64,000 bases of DNA from Actinobacteria bacterium IMCC26207 (GTDB lineage Bacteria; Actinomycetota; Acidimicrobiia; Acidimicrobiales; Microtrichaceae): positions 496,001 to 560,000 of the forward strand of contig LCZK01000010.1 in assembly GCA_001025035.1 (NCBI GenBank), read 5' to 3'. This document shows, piece after piece, positions 35,369-44,400 of this stretch. The stretch's first letter is position 1. Each line of letters begins with the position of its first letter. The translations under genes and the position numbers were made by a program. The notes under the pieces were generated by a model. The model did not search any database, was not told the DNA's origin, and saw only the letters and a program-made list of their open reading frames with translations.

Positions 35369-37552
35369 ATGACAAAGAAACCGAACATGTCCCTCCGAGC
35401 GAGACTCCTACGGTCGACCCCACAGGCAAAGCAAGACAAGTCTCGCTCACCGAAAGACGCAGCACAGGCTGCCTTTGGTTCATTCCTAACTGCGACTCCT
35501 CGCTCGAACTCAGAGGTCGAAGCCGAAGTTGATCGACTGCTGAGGTCGCTTTCCATGCAAGAACGCATGCATCTGATGTCCGGAGATGGTCCGTTCATCA
35601 GGGGTACTCGCGACATGTCAAAGCGCTATAACGGGGTTCCCGTGGTTGCTGGGGCCGTCAAGAGACTCGGCATTCCGGGACTGCGTTTCACCGATGGCCC
35701 CCGTGGTGTCGTGATGTATCACTCCACTGCTTTTCCCTCTCCCATGGCTCGCGGCGCGAGCTTTGATCCAACCCTCGAGCGCCGCATCGGTGATGCGATT
35801 GGAGTAGAGGCACGTACTCAGGGAGCAAACCTATTTGCTGGGGTCTGCATCAATCTGCTCCGGCATCCAGCTTGGGGACGCGCTCAAGAGACCTACGGAG
35901 AAGACAGCTACCTGCTTGGCGAGATGGGAGTTGCTCTCATTGAGGGGACACAACGACATGTGATGGCTTGCGTGAAGCACTTTGCAGTCAACAGCATGGA
36001 GAACTCCCGTCTCTGGCTAGATGTCCAGATTGATGAGCGTGACCTGACAGACCTCTACCTCCCCCACTTCAAAAGGTGTGTAGACGCAGGGGTAGCGGGA
36101 GTCATGACTGCTTATAACTCCGTGAACGGCAGCCCCTGCGGGCAACACCAGAAGCTCATAACCCAGACTCTGAAGCAGGAATGGGGCTTCGATGGTTTCG
36201 TCATTTCAGATTTCACATGGGGAATTCGTAACCCGGCAGCAGCAGCCAATGCTGGGATGGACGTCGAAATGCCCTTTCGTTGGCGATTCCGCGCCTTGCC
36301 CAGACTTCTTCGCTCAGGAATAGTTTCGGCTGAGCGAATCAATGATGCTGCCAGGCGCGTCCTGCAAAAGCAGGTCGAATTCGGGGCAGTTGGAGAGCCA
36401 GAGCGCTATCTGCCTGAGGTAGTTGCTGGCTCTGAGCATCGAGAGCTTGCTCGTCAGGCAGCCCAGCAATCTATGGTCTTGCTCCGAAATGAGCCCACTC
36501 AGGCGCCTTGGCAAGAGCGACCGAGCTCTTCGGGGCAACAGATTGCAAGGGAGTCGGCTCCTGAGCCTCTGCTGCCGCTCAATCCGAGCCGTCTGAATTC
36601 GCTAGCAGTTATTGGCTGGCTCGCCTCTGAGCAGAACATCGGCGATTTAGGATCGAGCCAAGTCCACCCCCCCTCGGTCGTGACCCTTCTTCATGGTCTA
36701 ACTGCAGCAGGAAGCGACCACGGCATAGATGTTCGCTATCACGATGGGGTCGATCAGAGCGGAGCAGTGGCCCTAGCAAGAGGCTGCGAGGCAGTGGTTC
36801 TCGTTGCAGGGAGTAGCTATCGAGACGAAGGCGAGTGGATCATCCGTGCAGGCGGGGATCGCTCAACTTTGCGACTCAGCCAGCATGACGAGCAACTCAT
36901 CGAAGCTGTTGCGAGTGCCAACCCTGCGACTGTCGTCGTCCTGATGGGTGGCAGTGCCTTCGTCACCGATACTTGGCACGATCACGTTCCAGCGCTGCTC
37001 ATGGCTTGGTATCCAGGTATGGAAGGAGGCCACGCTGTGGCAGATCTGCTCTTCGGAGTTTCATCGCCTACTGGCCGACTTCCGTGCACCTGGCCAGCGA
37101 GCAAGAACACTCTCCCCCCATTTCGGAAATTTGCTCGGTCCATTGAATATGGCCCGTTGCACGGGTACCGGTTCATGGAGGCAAGCAATCAGGTTCCGGC
37201 GTTTCCCTTTGGCTATGGACTGGGCTTTCACCCATTGTCTTGGTCAGATCCTGTACTCGAATCAGTGACTGAGCAGACTGCTGGAGGGTTCACAGTTCAA
37301 CTGGCTGTAACAGTTACAAACAACGCAACTCGGTCAGGCAGCGAGGTTGTTCAGGCATACATTGCTCAGTCCCGTGGCTCCTCGAACGTTCCGTTGCTGA
37401 CCTTGGTCGGATTTACCAAAGCCCAGGTGGATCCTGAGTCCTCGACCAAAGTCAGCGTCACGCTGCAGCTGGATGAGTTGCCCGAAATTATCTACCTTGG
37501 TGAAAATGCAGATCCCAACAGTCATCTGCCAATCAACGTCAACAGTGACTGA
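35369..37552 (+). CDS. Glycoside hydrolase family 3 beta-glucosidase-like protein
   Basis: A 727-residue GH3 enzyme. The TIM-barrel domain has LGIPGLRFTDGPRGV (about residue 100), VKHFAVNSMEN (about 202) with the substrate-binding Lys-His, and the nucleophile Asp in FVISDFTWG (about 281). The alpha/beta sandwich domain follows, and the C-terminus (about 625-715) is fibronectin III-like. There is no signal peptide, so it probably acts in the cytoplasm on imported disaccharides or glycosides. GGAGGT lies 5 nt before ATG 35369, which fixes the start; an upstream in-frame GTG at 35336 is less likely. It is divergent from the FIST gene, so sugar and c-di-GMP signals may be coordinated. Confidence 0.88.
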   Translation: MTKKPNMSLRARLLRSTPQAKQDKSRSPKDAAQAAFGSFLTATPRSNSEVEAEVDRLLRSLSMQERMHLMSGDGPFIRGTRDMSKRYNGVPVVAGAVKRLGIPGLRFTDGPRGVVMYHSTAFPSPMARGASFDPTLERRIGDAIGVEARTQGANLFAGVCINLLRHPAWGRAQETYGEDSYLLGEMGVALIEGTQRHVMACVKHFAVNSMENSRLWLDVQIDERDLTDLYLPHFKRCVDAGVAGVMTAYNSVNGSPCGQHQKLITQTLKQEWGFDGFVISDFTWGIRNPAAAANAGMDVEMPFRWRFRALPRLLRSGIVSAERINDAARRVLQKQVEFGAVGEPERYLPEVVAGSEHRELARQAAQQSMVLLRNEPTQAPWQERPSSSGQQIARESAPEPLLPLNPSRLNSLAVIGWLASEQNIGDLGSSQVHPPSVVTLLHGLTAAGSDHGIDVRYHDGVDQSGAVALARGCEAVVLVAGSSYRDEGEWIIRAGGDRSTLRLSQHDEQLIEAVASANPATVVVLMGGSAFVTDTWHDHVPALLMAWYPGMEGGHAVADLLFGVSSPTGRLPCTWPASKNTLPPFRKFARSIEYGPLHGYRFMEASNQVPAFPFGYGLGFHPLSWSDPVLESVTEQTAGGFTVQLAVTVTNNATRSGSEVVQAYIAQSRGSSNVPLLTLVGFTKAQVDPESSTKVSVTLQLDELPEIIYLGENADPNSHLPINVNSD

Positions 37553-37712
37553 CCTGCACCGTGAAGGTTCAGTATGTCGAGGGCTCGGCAAATCAAAACG
37601 GAGTCTTTTCGGCCGAGGCAGCGTAACCTCATGGACGGTCGTACAATTTTGTTTTTTGTCGCGGCCTTAGGATTTTCTCAAGACGAGCATTACTGAGATA
37701 AAGGGGCAGCAG
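37553..37712. promoter_or_regulatory. Intergenic region upstream of PAS-GGDEF-EAL gene
   Basis: The 160-bp gap after the GH3 stop is AT-richer than the flanks, with a T-rich tract near 37648-37658 (TTTTGTTTTTT). It may contain a terminator tail or the promoter of the next gene. No complete promoter or stable hairpin can be assigned. Confidence 0.2.
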
Positions 37713-39866
37713 GTGGGTTCGGAAGAGGTGCCGGAATTTTTGATGGATGAGATGGCTCTCATCACTCATATTTTGGACCACAGCACCGAAGCCGCCATCG
37801 TCCTCGATCCGCTCCTTGGGATCTGTTACGCGACTGCTTCTTGCAACCAAGTTCTGGGTAAGACCCCGTCCGAGCTCTTTGGGGCTGCAGCAAAGAGCTT
37901 CGTTCACGAGAGCGACGTGGCCCGCGCCATCGAGGCCCGCGTTGCAGCGCTATCAGTGGGCCATAGCGGCCCGATTGATCTTCGGGGTCTTCACGGAGAT
38001 GGCGAGTACCACTGGTTCGAGGCTGAGTGGTGGAGGTTCGATGAGCCAGGCTCTGGCCGTCAACGAGTAGTTCTGCACCTCAGAGACATTGACCATCGCA
38101 TCAAGACCGTTGAGGCCCTCAGCGTGAGCCAAGCTCAACAGGATCGTCTCTTGCAATACGGGGCCGGGGTCACAGCCATTCTGAGTCAGGACTCTGGTTT
38201 CTTGAGCTATGTCAGTCCGTCGATCCACCACGTTCTTGGTTGGTCGCAGGATCAGATCTCGGAAATTCCAATGAGTCGCTTCATCCACCCTGATGACTCC
38301 ACTGCGTTCGAACAGATCCAAGGTCAGGTTCTGGAGATGCCGAATGGCCGGGCGCAGATTGAACTGCGATGCCGCCATAAAAGCGGTGCTTGGCGGGTGG
38401 TGGAACTCACTTTAGAGAATCTTATTTCAGAGGATGCAGATTCGGGCCTGCTCTTTTATATCTACGACGTCACGGATAGGCGACAAGCCGTGGACGAACT
38501 CACTAGGCAGCAGCGAACAGACTCGTTAACTGGGCTAGCAAATCGATACCTTCTGCTTGATCGAATCTCGATTGGACTTGAGGGTGAAGATCAGGAGACG
38601 TCAAACATGGTCCTCTTGAAATGCGATATCGATCGCTTCGGCATGTTCAACGATGCCCTTGGCCAAGATGTGGGTGATGACCTGCTCCGGGAGTTTGCAC
38701 GCCGCCTCCGGGCACTTGCTCGGAGATTGCGGAGCCTTCGCAACGCAGAGGTCACAGTTGCTCGCCTTGCGAGCGACGAGTTCGCTCTGCTGGTGTCTTC
38801 CTCGGACCGAGAGACCCTCCCGGCAGAGGTTGTAGAAGAACTTCGCCAGATGCTCCTGGAGCCATTTAATCTCCAGGGTACCGAGCATGCAGTGACCGTC
38901 TGCGTGGGAGTAGCCGTGGCGGAGCTCGACAGTACGGCTGAGGAAATGGCTCGTGATGCCAGCGCAGCAATGCATTTCGCCAAGAGCACCGGCGCCAACC
39001 AAGTCTCGTATTTCAATAGGCGAGTGCGCGAGGCTGCTATCGAGCGGCTCGAGACCCAGAGCGATCTAGTCAGGGCGATCGATCGCGATGAGCTTGTTTT
39101 GCACTTCCAGCCTGCCTACGACACTCGCACAGGCTTACTCGAGTCAACAGAAGCTCTCGTGCGTTGGCAGCACCCCGAGCGGGGACTGCTCGGTCCCGGA
39201 CATTTCGTTCCGGACGCAGAGTCTTCAAATCGCATTGTTGAGCTTGGGCAGTGGGTGATAGACCACGCTGCGCAAACTGCTGTGGCCTGGAACTTTGGTG
39301 ACCCGAGCATGCCTCGCAAGATGTGGGTCAACGTCTCGGCGTTGCAGTTGCAGTCAGCGGCGTTTGCTGAGAATCTCGCCGAATCCCTGAGGTCAGCCGG
39401 TCTAGCGCCCTCAGCCTTTGGGATTGAGGTAACTGAGTCAGTGTTGTTGGTATCTGATCCGCAAATCTCAAAGACACTGGATGATGTCCACGAGAGTGGA
39501 TGCTCGATAGCTTTGGATGACTTTGGGACCGGATACTCTTCGCTGACCTATCTGCAGAGATACAACGTTGATGCCATAAAGATTGATCAATCCTTTGTGG
39601 CTGGACTTACCTCTGACGCAGACGATGCCAGCATTGTGGTTGCAGTGAACAGCTTGGGACGCTCACTCAACCTGTCTGTCATTGCAGAAGGGGTAGAAAC
39701 CGCTGGCCAGCTTGACGCTCTGATCTCAATGGGATGCACGTTGGTGAGCGGGTTCGGACTTTGCCGTCCAATTCCTGAGGCTGAACTCACACCGCTGCTA
39801 AACGTACCCCTCGAGGCACGCAGAATAGAGATCGACCTGACTGATCAGAGCACTGCAAACCGCTAA
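37713..39866 (+). CDS. PAS-PAS-GGDEF-EAL protein with degenerate active sites
   Basis: A 717-residue cytoplasmic protein. Two PAS domains (about residues 15-125 and 140-265) precede GGDEF (about 270-430) and EAL (about 440-700). The cyclase motif reads ASDEF (second Gly lost) and no I-site RxxD precedes it. The EAL domain keeps EALVRW, WVNVS, EVTES, DDFGTGYSS, IKID and AEGVET, but the conserved Gln of the final QGF/QGY motif is Ser (SGFGL). It may thus be a weak phosphodiesterase, a GTP- or c-di-GMP-binding sensor, or an adaptor. Start is GTG 37713 with GGGG upstream. It follows the GH3 gene by 160 bp and precedes the acyltransferase-like gene on the same strand. Confidence 0.88.
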   Translation: MGSEEVPEFLMDEMALITHILDHSTEAAIVLDPLLGICYATASCNQVLGKTPSELFGAAAKSFVHESDVARAIEARVAALSVGHSGPIDLRGLHGDGEYHWFEAEWWRFDEPGSGRQRVVLHLRDIDHRIKTVEALSVSQAQQDRLLQYGAGVTAILSQDSGFLSYVSPSIHHVLGWSQDQISEIPMSRFIHPDDSTAFEQIQGQVLEMPNGRAQIELRCRHKSGAWRVVELTLENLISEDADSGLLFYIYDVTDRRQAVDELTRQQRTDSLTGLANRYLLLDRISIGLEGEDQETSNMVLLKCDIDRFGMFNDALGQDVGDDLLREFARRLRALARRLRSLRNAEVTVARLASDEFALLVSSSDRETLPAEVVEELRQMLLEPFNLQGTEHAVTVCVGVAVAELDSTAEEMARDASAAMHFAKSTGANQVSYFNRRVREAAIERLETQSDLVRAIDRDELVLHFQPAYDTRTGLLESTEALVRWQHPERGLLGPGHFVPDAESSNRIVELGQWVIDHAAQTAVAWNFGDPSMPRKMWVNVSALQLQSAAFAENLAESLRSAGLAPSAFGIEVTESVLLVSDPQISKTLDDVHESGCSIALDDFGTGYSSLTYLQRYNVDAIKIDQSFVAGLTSDADDASIVVAVNSLGRSLNLSVIAEGVETAGQLDALISMGCTLVSGFGLCRPIPEAELTPLLNVPLEARRIEIDLTDQSTANR

Positions 39867-40010
39867 TCAAGCACTGCAAGCTGTATCGGGTGACATGACC
39901 ACGCTGCAGATATTTCCCCTTGGCAGGGCTGCTCAGCTGTGCTTTACTCGTCTTTGCGCTCAGCACCTCCGGTGTTGCTGGGGAGAGCGTGTCCCGAAGG
40001 ATGAGACACG

Positions 40011-40739
40011 TTGGCGTTACTCGAAACCACATTTTCAGAAGTTGTCCCAGATACGCAGCTTGAGCGGCAGTCTGCCGATTTTGCGGCACGGATGTTTGAC
40101 CCTGAGCGTCTTGACTCGGATCTGACATCACAAATTGTGTCCTCGAGTGATCCCCTATGGGACCCTGCGGAGCGGTTCGTCTACTCACTGTTCCGGCTGT
40201 CTGGTTTCTGCGCTGAGTCCCCTAGGGAATGGGTGGAAGAGACCCAGCCATGGCGAGAGAAAAGTCGCTTGCATGTCATCACCGAGCCTGGGGACATCGT
40301 CACAGGCGTAGCTCGAACCTTGATTGGCACCTACCAAGATCTGCCCGTTAGTCAGTTCACCCCGACGATCCCCATTCCTGATGGGCCGCTCTGCGAAATT
40401 GGTTCTTTGGCAGTGCGACCGACTCAGCGAGGGCTCGGTGTTGCCAACGAACTGCACCGAACGGCATTCCAATATGGGATTCGCCAAGGTGTTCAAGGGT
40501 TCGTGTTTCTCATTGACCAATGGATGTTCGAGTTTTTTGAGTCCCAGTACGGGCTTCCGGTTGTCGCTTTAGCTCCCCCGAGAGAATTTATGGGTGGCAC
40601 TGTGGTTCCCACGGCAATGTGGCTACCAGAGATGATGCAACAACTGGTGAGAACCAGGCCCAACGTCTTCAAGTGGTCAGTCGAGGGCTTTGATGCTGAG
40701 ACCATCGCCAAACTCGACCTGCCCATTCTTCTTGACTGA
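40011..40739 (+). CDS. GNAT-fold protein resembling autoinducer/N-acyl amino acid synthases
   Basis: A 242-residue protein that I cannot assign firmly. The middle (about residues 85-165) has the acyl-CoA N-acyltransferase plan: a strand like DIVTGVARTLIG, a strand CEIGSLAVRPTQRG followed by the loop QRGLGVANELHRTA (a pyrophosphate-binding-like RGxGxA loop), then GVQGFVFLIDQ. The order resembles LuxI-type homoserine-lactone synthases and FeeM-like N-acyl amino acid synthases. No LuxR-type gene is nearby. The start codon is TTG, with GAAGGA about 10 nt upstream. It lies between two c-di-GMP genes, so a link to cell signalling is tempting but unproven. Confidence 0.55.
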   Translation: MALLETTFSEVVPDTQLERQSADFAARMFDPERLDSDLTSQIVSSSDPLWDPAERFVYSLFRLSGFCAESPREWVEETQPWREKSRLHVITEPGDIVTGVARTLIGTYQDLPVSQFTPTIPIPDGPLCEIGSLAVRPTQRGLGVANELHRTAFQYGIRQGVQGFVFLIDQWMFEFFESQYGLPVVALAPPREFMGGTVVPTAMWLPEMMQQLVRTRPNVFKWSVEGFDAETIAKLDLPILLD

Positions 40740-40760
40740 CATCTAGAGCCGAGGATCACT

Positions 40761-40776
40761 GGCAGCGGCGGCTGCC
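40761..40776 (+). terminator. GC-rich hairpin after the acyltransferase-like gene
   Basis: GGCAGC (40761-40766) and GCTGCC (40771-40776) form a six-pair stem around GGCG, 22 bp past the stop codon at 40739. There is no T-tract, so it would be a tail-less terminator. Confidence 0.4.
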
Positions 40777-40833
40777 TGACATAGATTCCTCAAGGTAGAA
40801 GCCTCATAACGTCATGTTGCAGGGAAGAGACCA

Positions 40834-41328
40834 ATGCGGGATAAGCAAGACTCCCCTATCCTCAGCGAAATCACCTCACTTGGGGGATTTGGACGCGCTT
40901 GGTCTGTGGGGATCATCCTGTTCTCTGCAGCTAGGGCACTGCTGGCATGGCCGGCACTAGGTCGCTACGGTGTGAACCCTTGGCTATTTCTAGGCCTTGA
41001 CCTGTTGACGGCACCCCCCTACGGAATTAGCCAGGCCGTGACTGTAAAGATCCTGAGGGACCCTACGCGCCCACCACGAGATGCCTTTGGCTGGGGAACT
41101 GTCGTGGTAGCGATGTTTCTCGCCCCTTATGCCTACATTTTCTTGGTCTCGGGAGAAATGCCCGTTCTGGCATACGCCGGACTTCTGGCGTGGATCGTGC
41201 TGTTCGGATCTTTAGCAGTGTTTCGGATGGTCCGTCAGGTTCGAGCCCCCGTTGCCGCCGTCGATGAAGGAATAACTTCAGAGACAAATCTGAGTCCCCC
41301 TCGCAGCGCAGCCGAAGCAGGGAACTGA
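40834..41328 (+). CDS. Small multi-pass membrane protein of unknown function
   Basis: A 164-residue protein with four likely membrane segments (about residues 22-40, 48-66, 86-107 and 110-131) and a hydrophilic, Pro/Ser/Ala-rich tail. I recognise no family. A cytoplasmic loop KILRDPTRPPRDAFGW links the second and third helices. The ATG follows GGGAAGAGACC. It lies directly upstream of the membrane-bound GGDEF-EAL gene and could be its partner, but only position supports this. Confidence 0.6.
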   Translation: MRDKQDSPILSEITSLGGFGRAWSVGIILFSAARALLAWPALGRYGVNPWLFLGLDLLTAPPYGISQAVTVKILRDPTRPPRDAFGWGTVVVAMFLAPYAYIFLVSGEMPVLAYAGLLAWIVLFGSLAVFRMVRQVRAPVAAVDEGITSETNLSPPRSAAEAGN

Positions 41329-41348
41329 AGGCGACTCAGAATTTTCTC

Positions 41349-41413
41349 TAATTCCTCAACAACGCTCTCAAACTGCCGAAAGGCAGCACACAAGAAAGAG
41401 CGTCGAGGAATTG
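41349..41413 (+). promoter_or_regulatory. Nested RNA hairpin that sequesters the ribosome binding site of the GGDEF-EAL gene
   Basis: Outer arms AATTCCTC (41350-41357) and GAGGAATT (41405-41412) pair over 8 bp; inner arms ACGCTCT (41362-41368) and AGAGCGT (41397-41403) pair over 7 bp. The terminal element CTGCC-GAAA-GGCAG (41373-41386) is a GNRA tetraloop hairpin. The right outer arm is the Shine-Dalgarno GAGGAA and ends one base before ATG 41414. It should block initiation unless unfolded, so it is a candidate RNA thermometer, protein-binding site or ligand switch. It lacks the known conserved core of the GEMM c-di-GMP riboswitch. Confidence 0.65.
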
Positions 41414-44400
41414 ATGTCGGGCAACATCCCCAGAATGAAACCCATCCGTGGAAAGGCGAGCGAGCGCTCGGTGCTTCGCCGTTACCTCATTGGCAGTGCG
41501 GTCTGGGCTGTCCTTTTTCTGGTGATGCCAACAGAACTAAAGCCAGTGTGGTACTCACTATTTGGCTGGACATCTGTCGTCGTTGCTGGGATCCGAGTGA
41601 GAAAGCTCCCGGCAAATATCCGCAAACCGGCAAGCCTCATCATTCTCGCAGGCGCCCTAGCCCTGGCTGGGGGAATCGTACGATTTGTTGATAGCGAGAT
41701 TCGCGGGATCGATTACCCGTTCCCATCATTCGCTGATGCGTTTAGCTTTGTTTCGGTTGGACTGTTTCTGGTTGCAATCCTCTCAATCGTCAAGACTCGA
41801 GTCGAGCGAATCACGCTCGATCCGCTCCTCGATGCAATCATTGGAGGTGTCGCTGTCGCTTTGCTGCAGTGGACCCTGGTGCTCCTGCCGTATCTGCAGA
41901 GCAGCACAGCACCTCTGGCTCACAAGCTGACCAACTGTGTCTACGCAGCGCTGTCTCTCTTGTTGGTAGTCGCGGCGCTACTTGCCCTTGTATCTGGGGC
42001 GCAGCGATCCGTCAGCAACCGATTACTAGCTGCTGGACTAGTCGCGACATTTGCACTTGATCTCGTGGCGACTCTCGTAACCGCTGGCCGACTTGGAACT
42101 GAGGCACGCCTGTACGTTGCTCCCCTAGCCTTCATTTTTGCAGTAGCTGGATTGCTACACCCGTCTGTGGTTCTGCTCACCTCTCGGCCCTCTGACCCGA
42201 CGCTGCTGCGAAGACTCACTAATCGCAGAATCGGCATTCTTGCTCTGGCTCTGCTTACTCCCCCAGTGCTTATTCTGATCGCACTGCTTCGCGGAAATAC
42301 AGCCGGGCTGGTTCTTCCGGCTCTGGCGGCGCTGGCGCTTGCACCATTGGTAGTTGTGCGACTCGGAAGGCTGGTTCGCCAGAATGAGCTCTTGGCGGAA
42401 ACAGAGGAATCGCTCCGCCACGTGGGAGAGCGACTCGTCGGGGCCGAGACCACTCAGGACATCATCCATGTGATCACTGTGGGTTCCGAGCAGGTACTGG
42501 GGAAGAACTTCCTGAGTGCCGAGCTGCGTACCGAGTTCACCCTTGATTCCACGAGCCCTCAACAACTCTCGGCGGCTGCGAACTTCTTCCTCGATGATGC
42601 TTCTGAGCAAGCTGATGGCCAACATGGCCTTCCCTCCGCTGGCCAGTTGCAGGCACACCCAGGCCCAGACGGAAGCATTATCAACGTTGTGGCTGTCAGG
42701 ATCCGGCCTGATCTTCGGGCCGCCTTCCTTGTACGTTCCAAGCATGGGTTGAGCGATGTTGAACACAATGCCGTACTCGCACTCTGTCGCGAATCGGCGA
42801 TTGCTTTCCGATCTGTGGATCTCACTGAGCAGCAGGTCCTACAACGCAGCGAGGAGAGGTTCGGGGCTCTGATTGACAACTCCTCCGATATTGTTCTCGT
42901 ACTTCAGGAAGATTTGAGTTGTAGCTATATCTCGCCGGTCGCAGCACGACTACTGGGCTATCCAGCAATCAGCTTTAAGGAGTTCGATCTGCTCGCGCTT
43001 GTCCATCGTGACGACCGCACTGCAGCACTCTCTCTGATCAAGCATGCAAAGCAGGGTTCCTCCGAGACTAGCGAAGTTCGTTTACGCCATTTCGCTGGCA
43101 CATACGCCTGGTTTGAAATTGGTGGTACCGATCTGAGCGAGGATCCGAGTATCAACGGCCTTGTCCTGAACGCTCGCGAAATCGGAGACCGGAAAATGGC
43201 CGAGGAGCGCTTATTGCATTCCGAAGCCCGATTTAAGGCCCTGGTACAAAACTCGACTGACCTAGTCATCGTGCTCGACCCGTGTGGTTCGATTCGCTAC
43301 GCAAGCCCCTCAGTAGAGGCTGCTGTGGAGTTGCCAGCTGAGCAGATCCATGGCCGACAGATGGGCGACGTGTTTGCAGAAAGCACACTGCCGATTGAGG
43401 CACTCCTCGATCCCAGTCAACCGGTTCACGGTTGGAACTCTGCGGCAATTGAATTTGGCTTTCGTTCGCTCACTGGCGACTGGCGAGTGCTTGAGACAAC
43501 CCTGACAGACCTTCGTGACGAGCCTGCAGTCGGTGGACTGGTCCTGAATGCAAGAGATATAACCGACCGAAAGCATATGGATGACCTGTTGCTACATCAG
43601 GCCAATCATGATGAACTCACCGGACTCCCCAACCGCAGGCGCCTGCTTGACCTACTGACCCAAACCCTGCAGAGAAATAGCGGTACGACAACGGTCTCGG
43701 CCCTCTTGATCGACATTGATAACTTCAAAGAGATCAATGACTCCCTTGGCCACGCATTCGGCGACCGACTGCTTGTTGCAATCGCCGCTCGACTAACCGG
43801 ACTACTCGATCCAGGGGACGCGGCAGCAAGAATTGGTGGCGATGAGTTCGTAGTCGCCTTCGAGCGTGCGCACGGTGAGAAGCCGACAACAGATCTTTGC
43901 GAGCAGATTCTGACCACACTGAGTGCCCCCTTCATCATTGAGGGTCGGGAACTTTCCGTCACCGCCTCGGCTGGTTTGGCCTTCGACCATGACCGCAGCA
44001 ATTCGGCTGAGTTGCTTCTGCAAAATGCCGACACTGCCATGTACAAAGCAAAGGGGCTTGGCAAACGCCAGGTCGTTGTCTTTGAGAGCTTCATGCACAC
44101 TGCCACCTTCGACAGGCTCGAACTCCGGGCTGATCTTGCACGGGCAGTGGCCCAGGAACAGTTCGAGGCCTTTTATCAGCCGATTGTTCAGCTTGAAACC
44201 CGAAAGATTGTTGGCGCCGAGGCTCTCGTCCGTTGGAGGCATCCAGAACGCGGTTTGGTCGGTCCTGGGTTGTTCATTCCGCTCGCAGAGGAATCTGGGC
44301 TGATTGCGCCCATTGGCGAGTTCATGCTCAACACGGCCTGCACGGATCTAGGTGCATGGCGACACGAGTTTGGTCAGCTAGTCGAGGATTTCACGATCTC

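Noticed and set aside
35203..35616. Long upstream extension of the FIST reading frame
   Set aside because: It would overlap the start region of the divergent GH3 gene, and GTG 35202 has a better ribosome site and family match.
40011..40739. LuxI homoserine-lactone synthase gene name
   Set aside because: The fold is similar, but LuxI-specific residues cannot be aligned by eye and there is no LuxR neighbour, so only a fold-level statement is given.
41349..41413. Known c-di-GMP riboswitch (GEMM) upstream of the membrane GGDEF-EAL gene
   Set aside because: The GNRA tetraloop hairpin is present, but the conserved GEMM core and receptor helix are not. I keep it as an unclassified structured leader.
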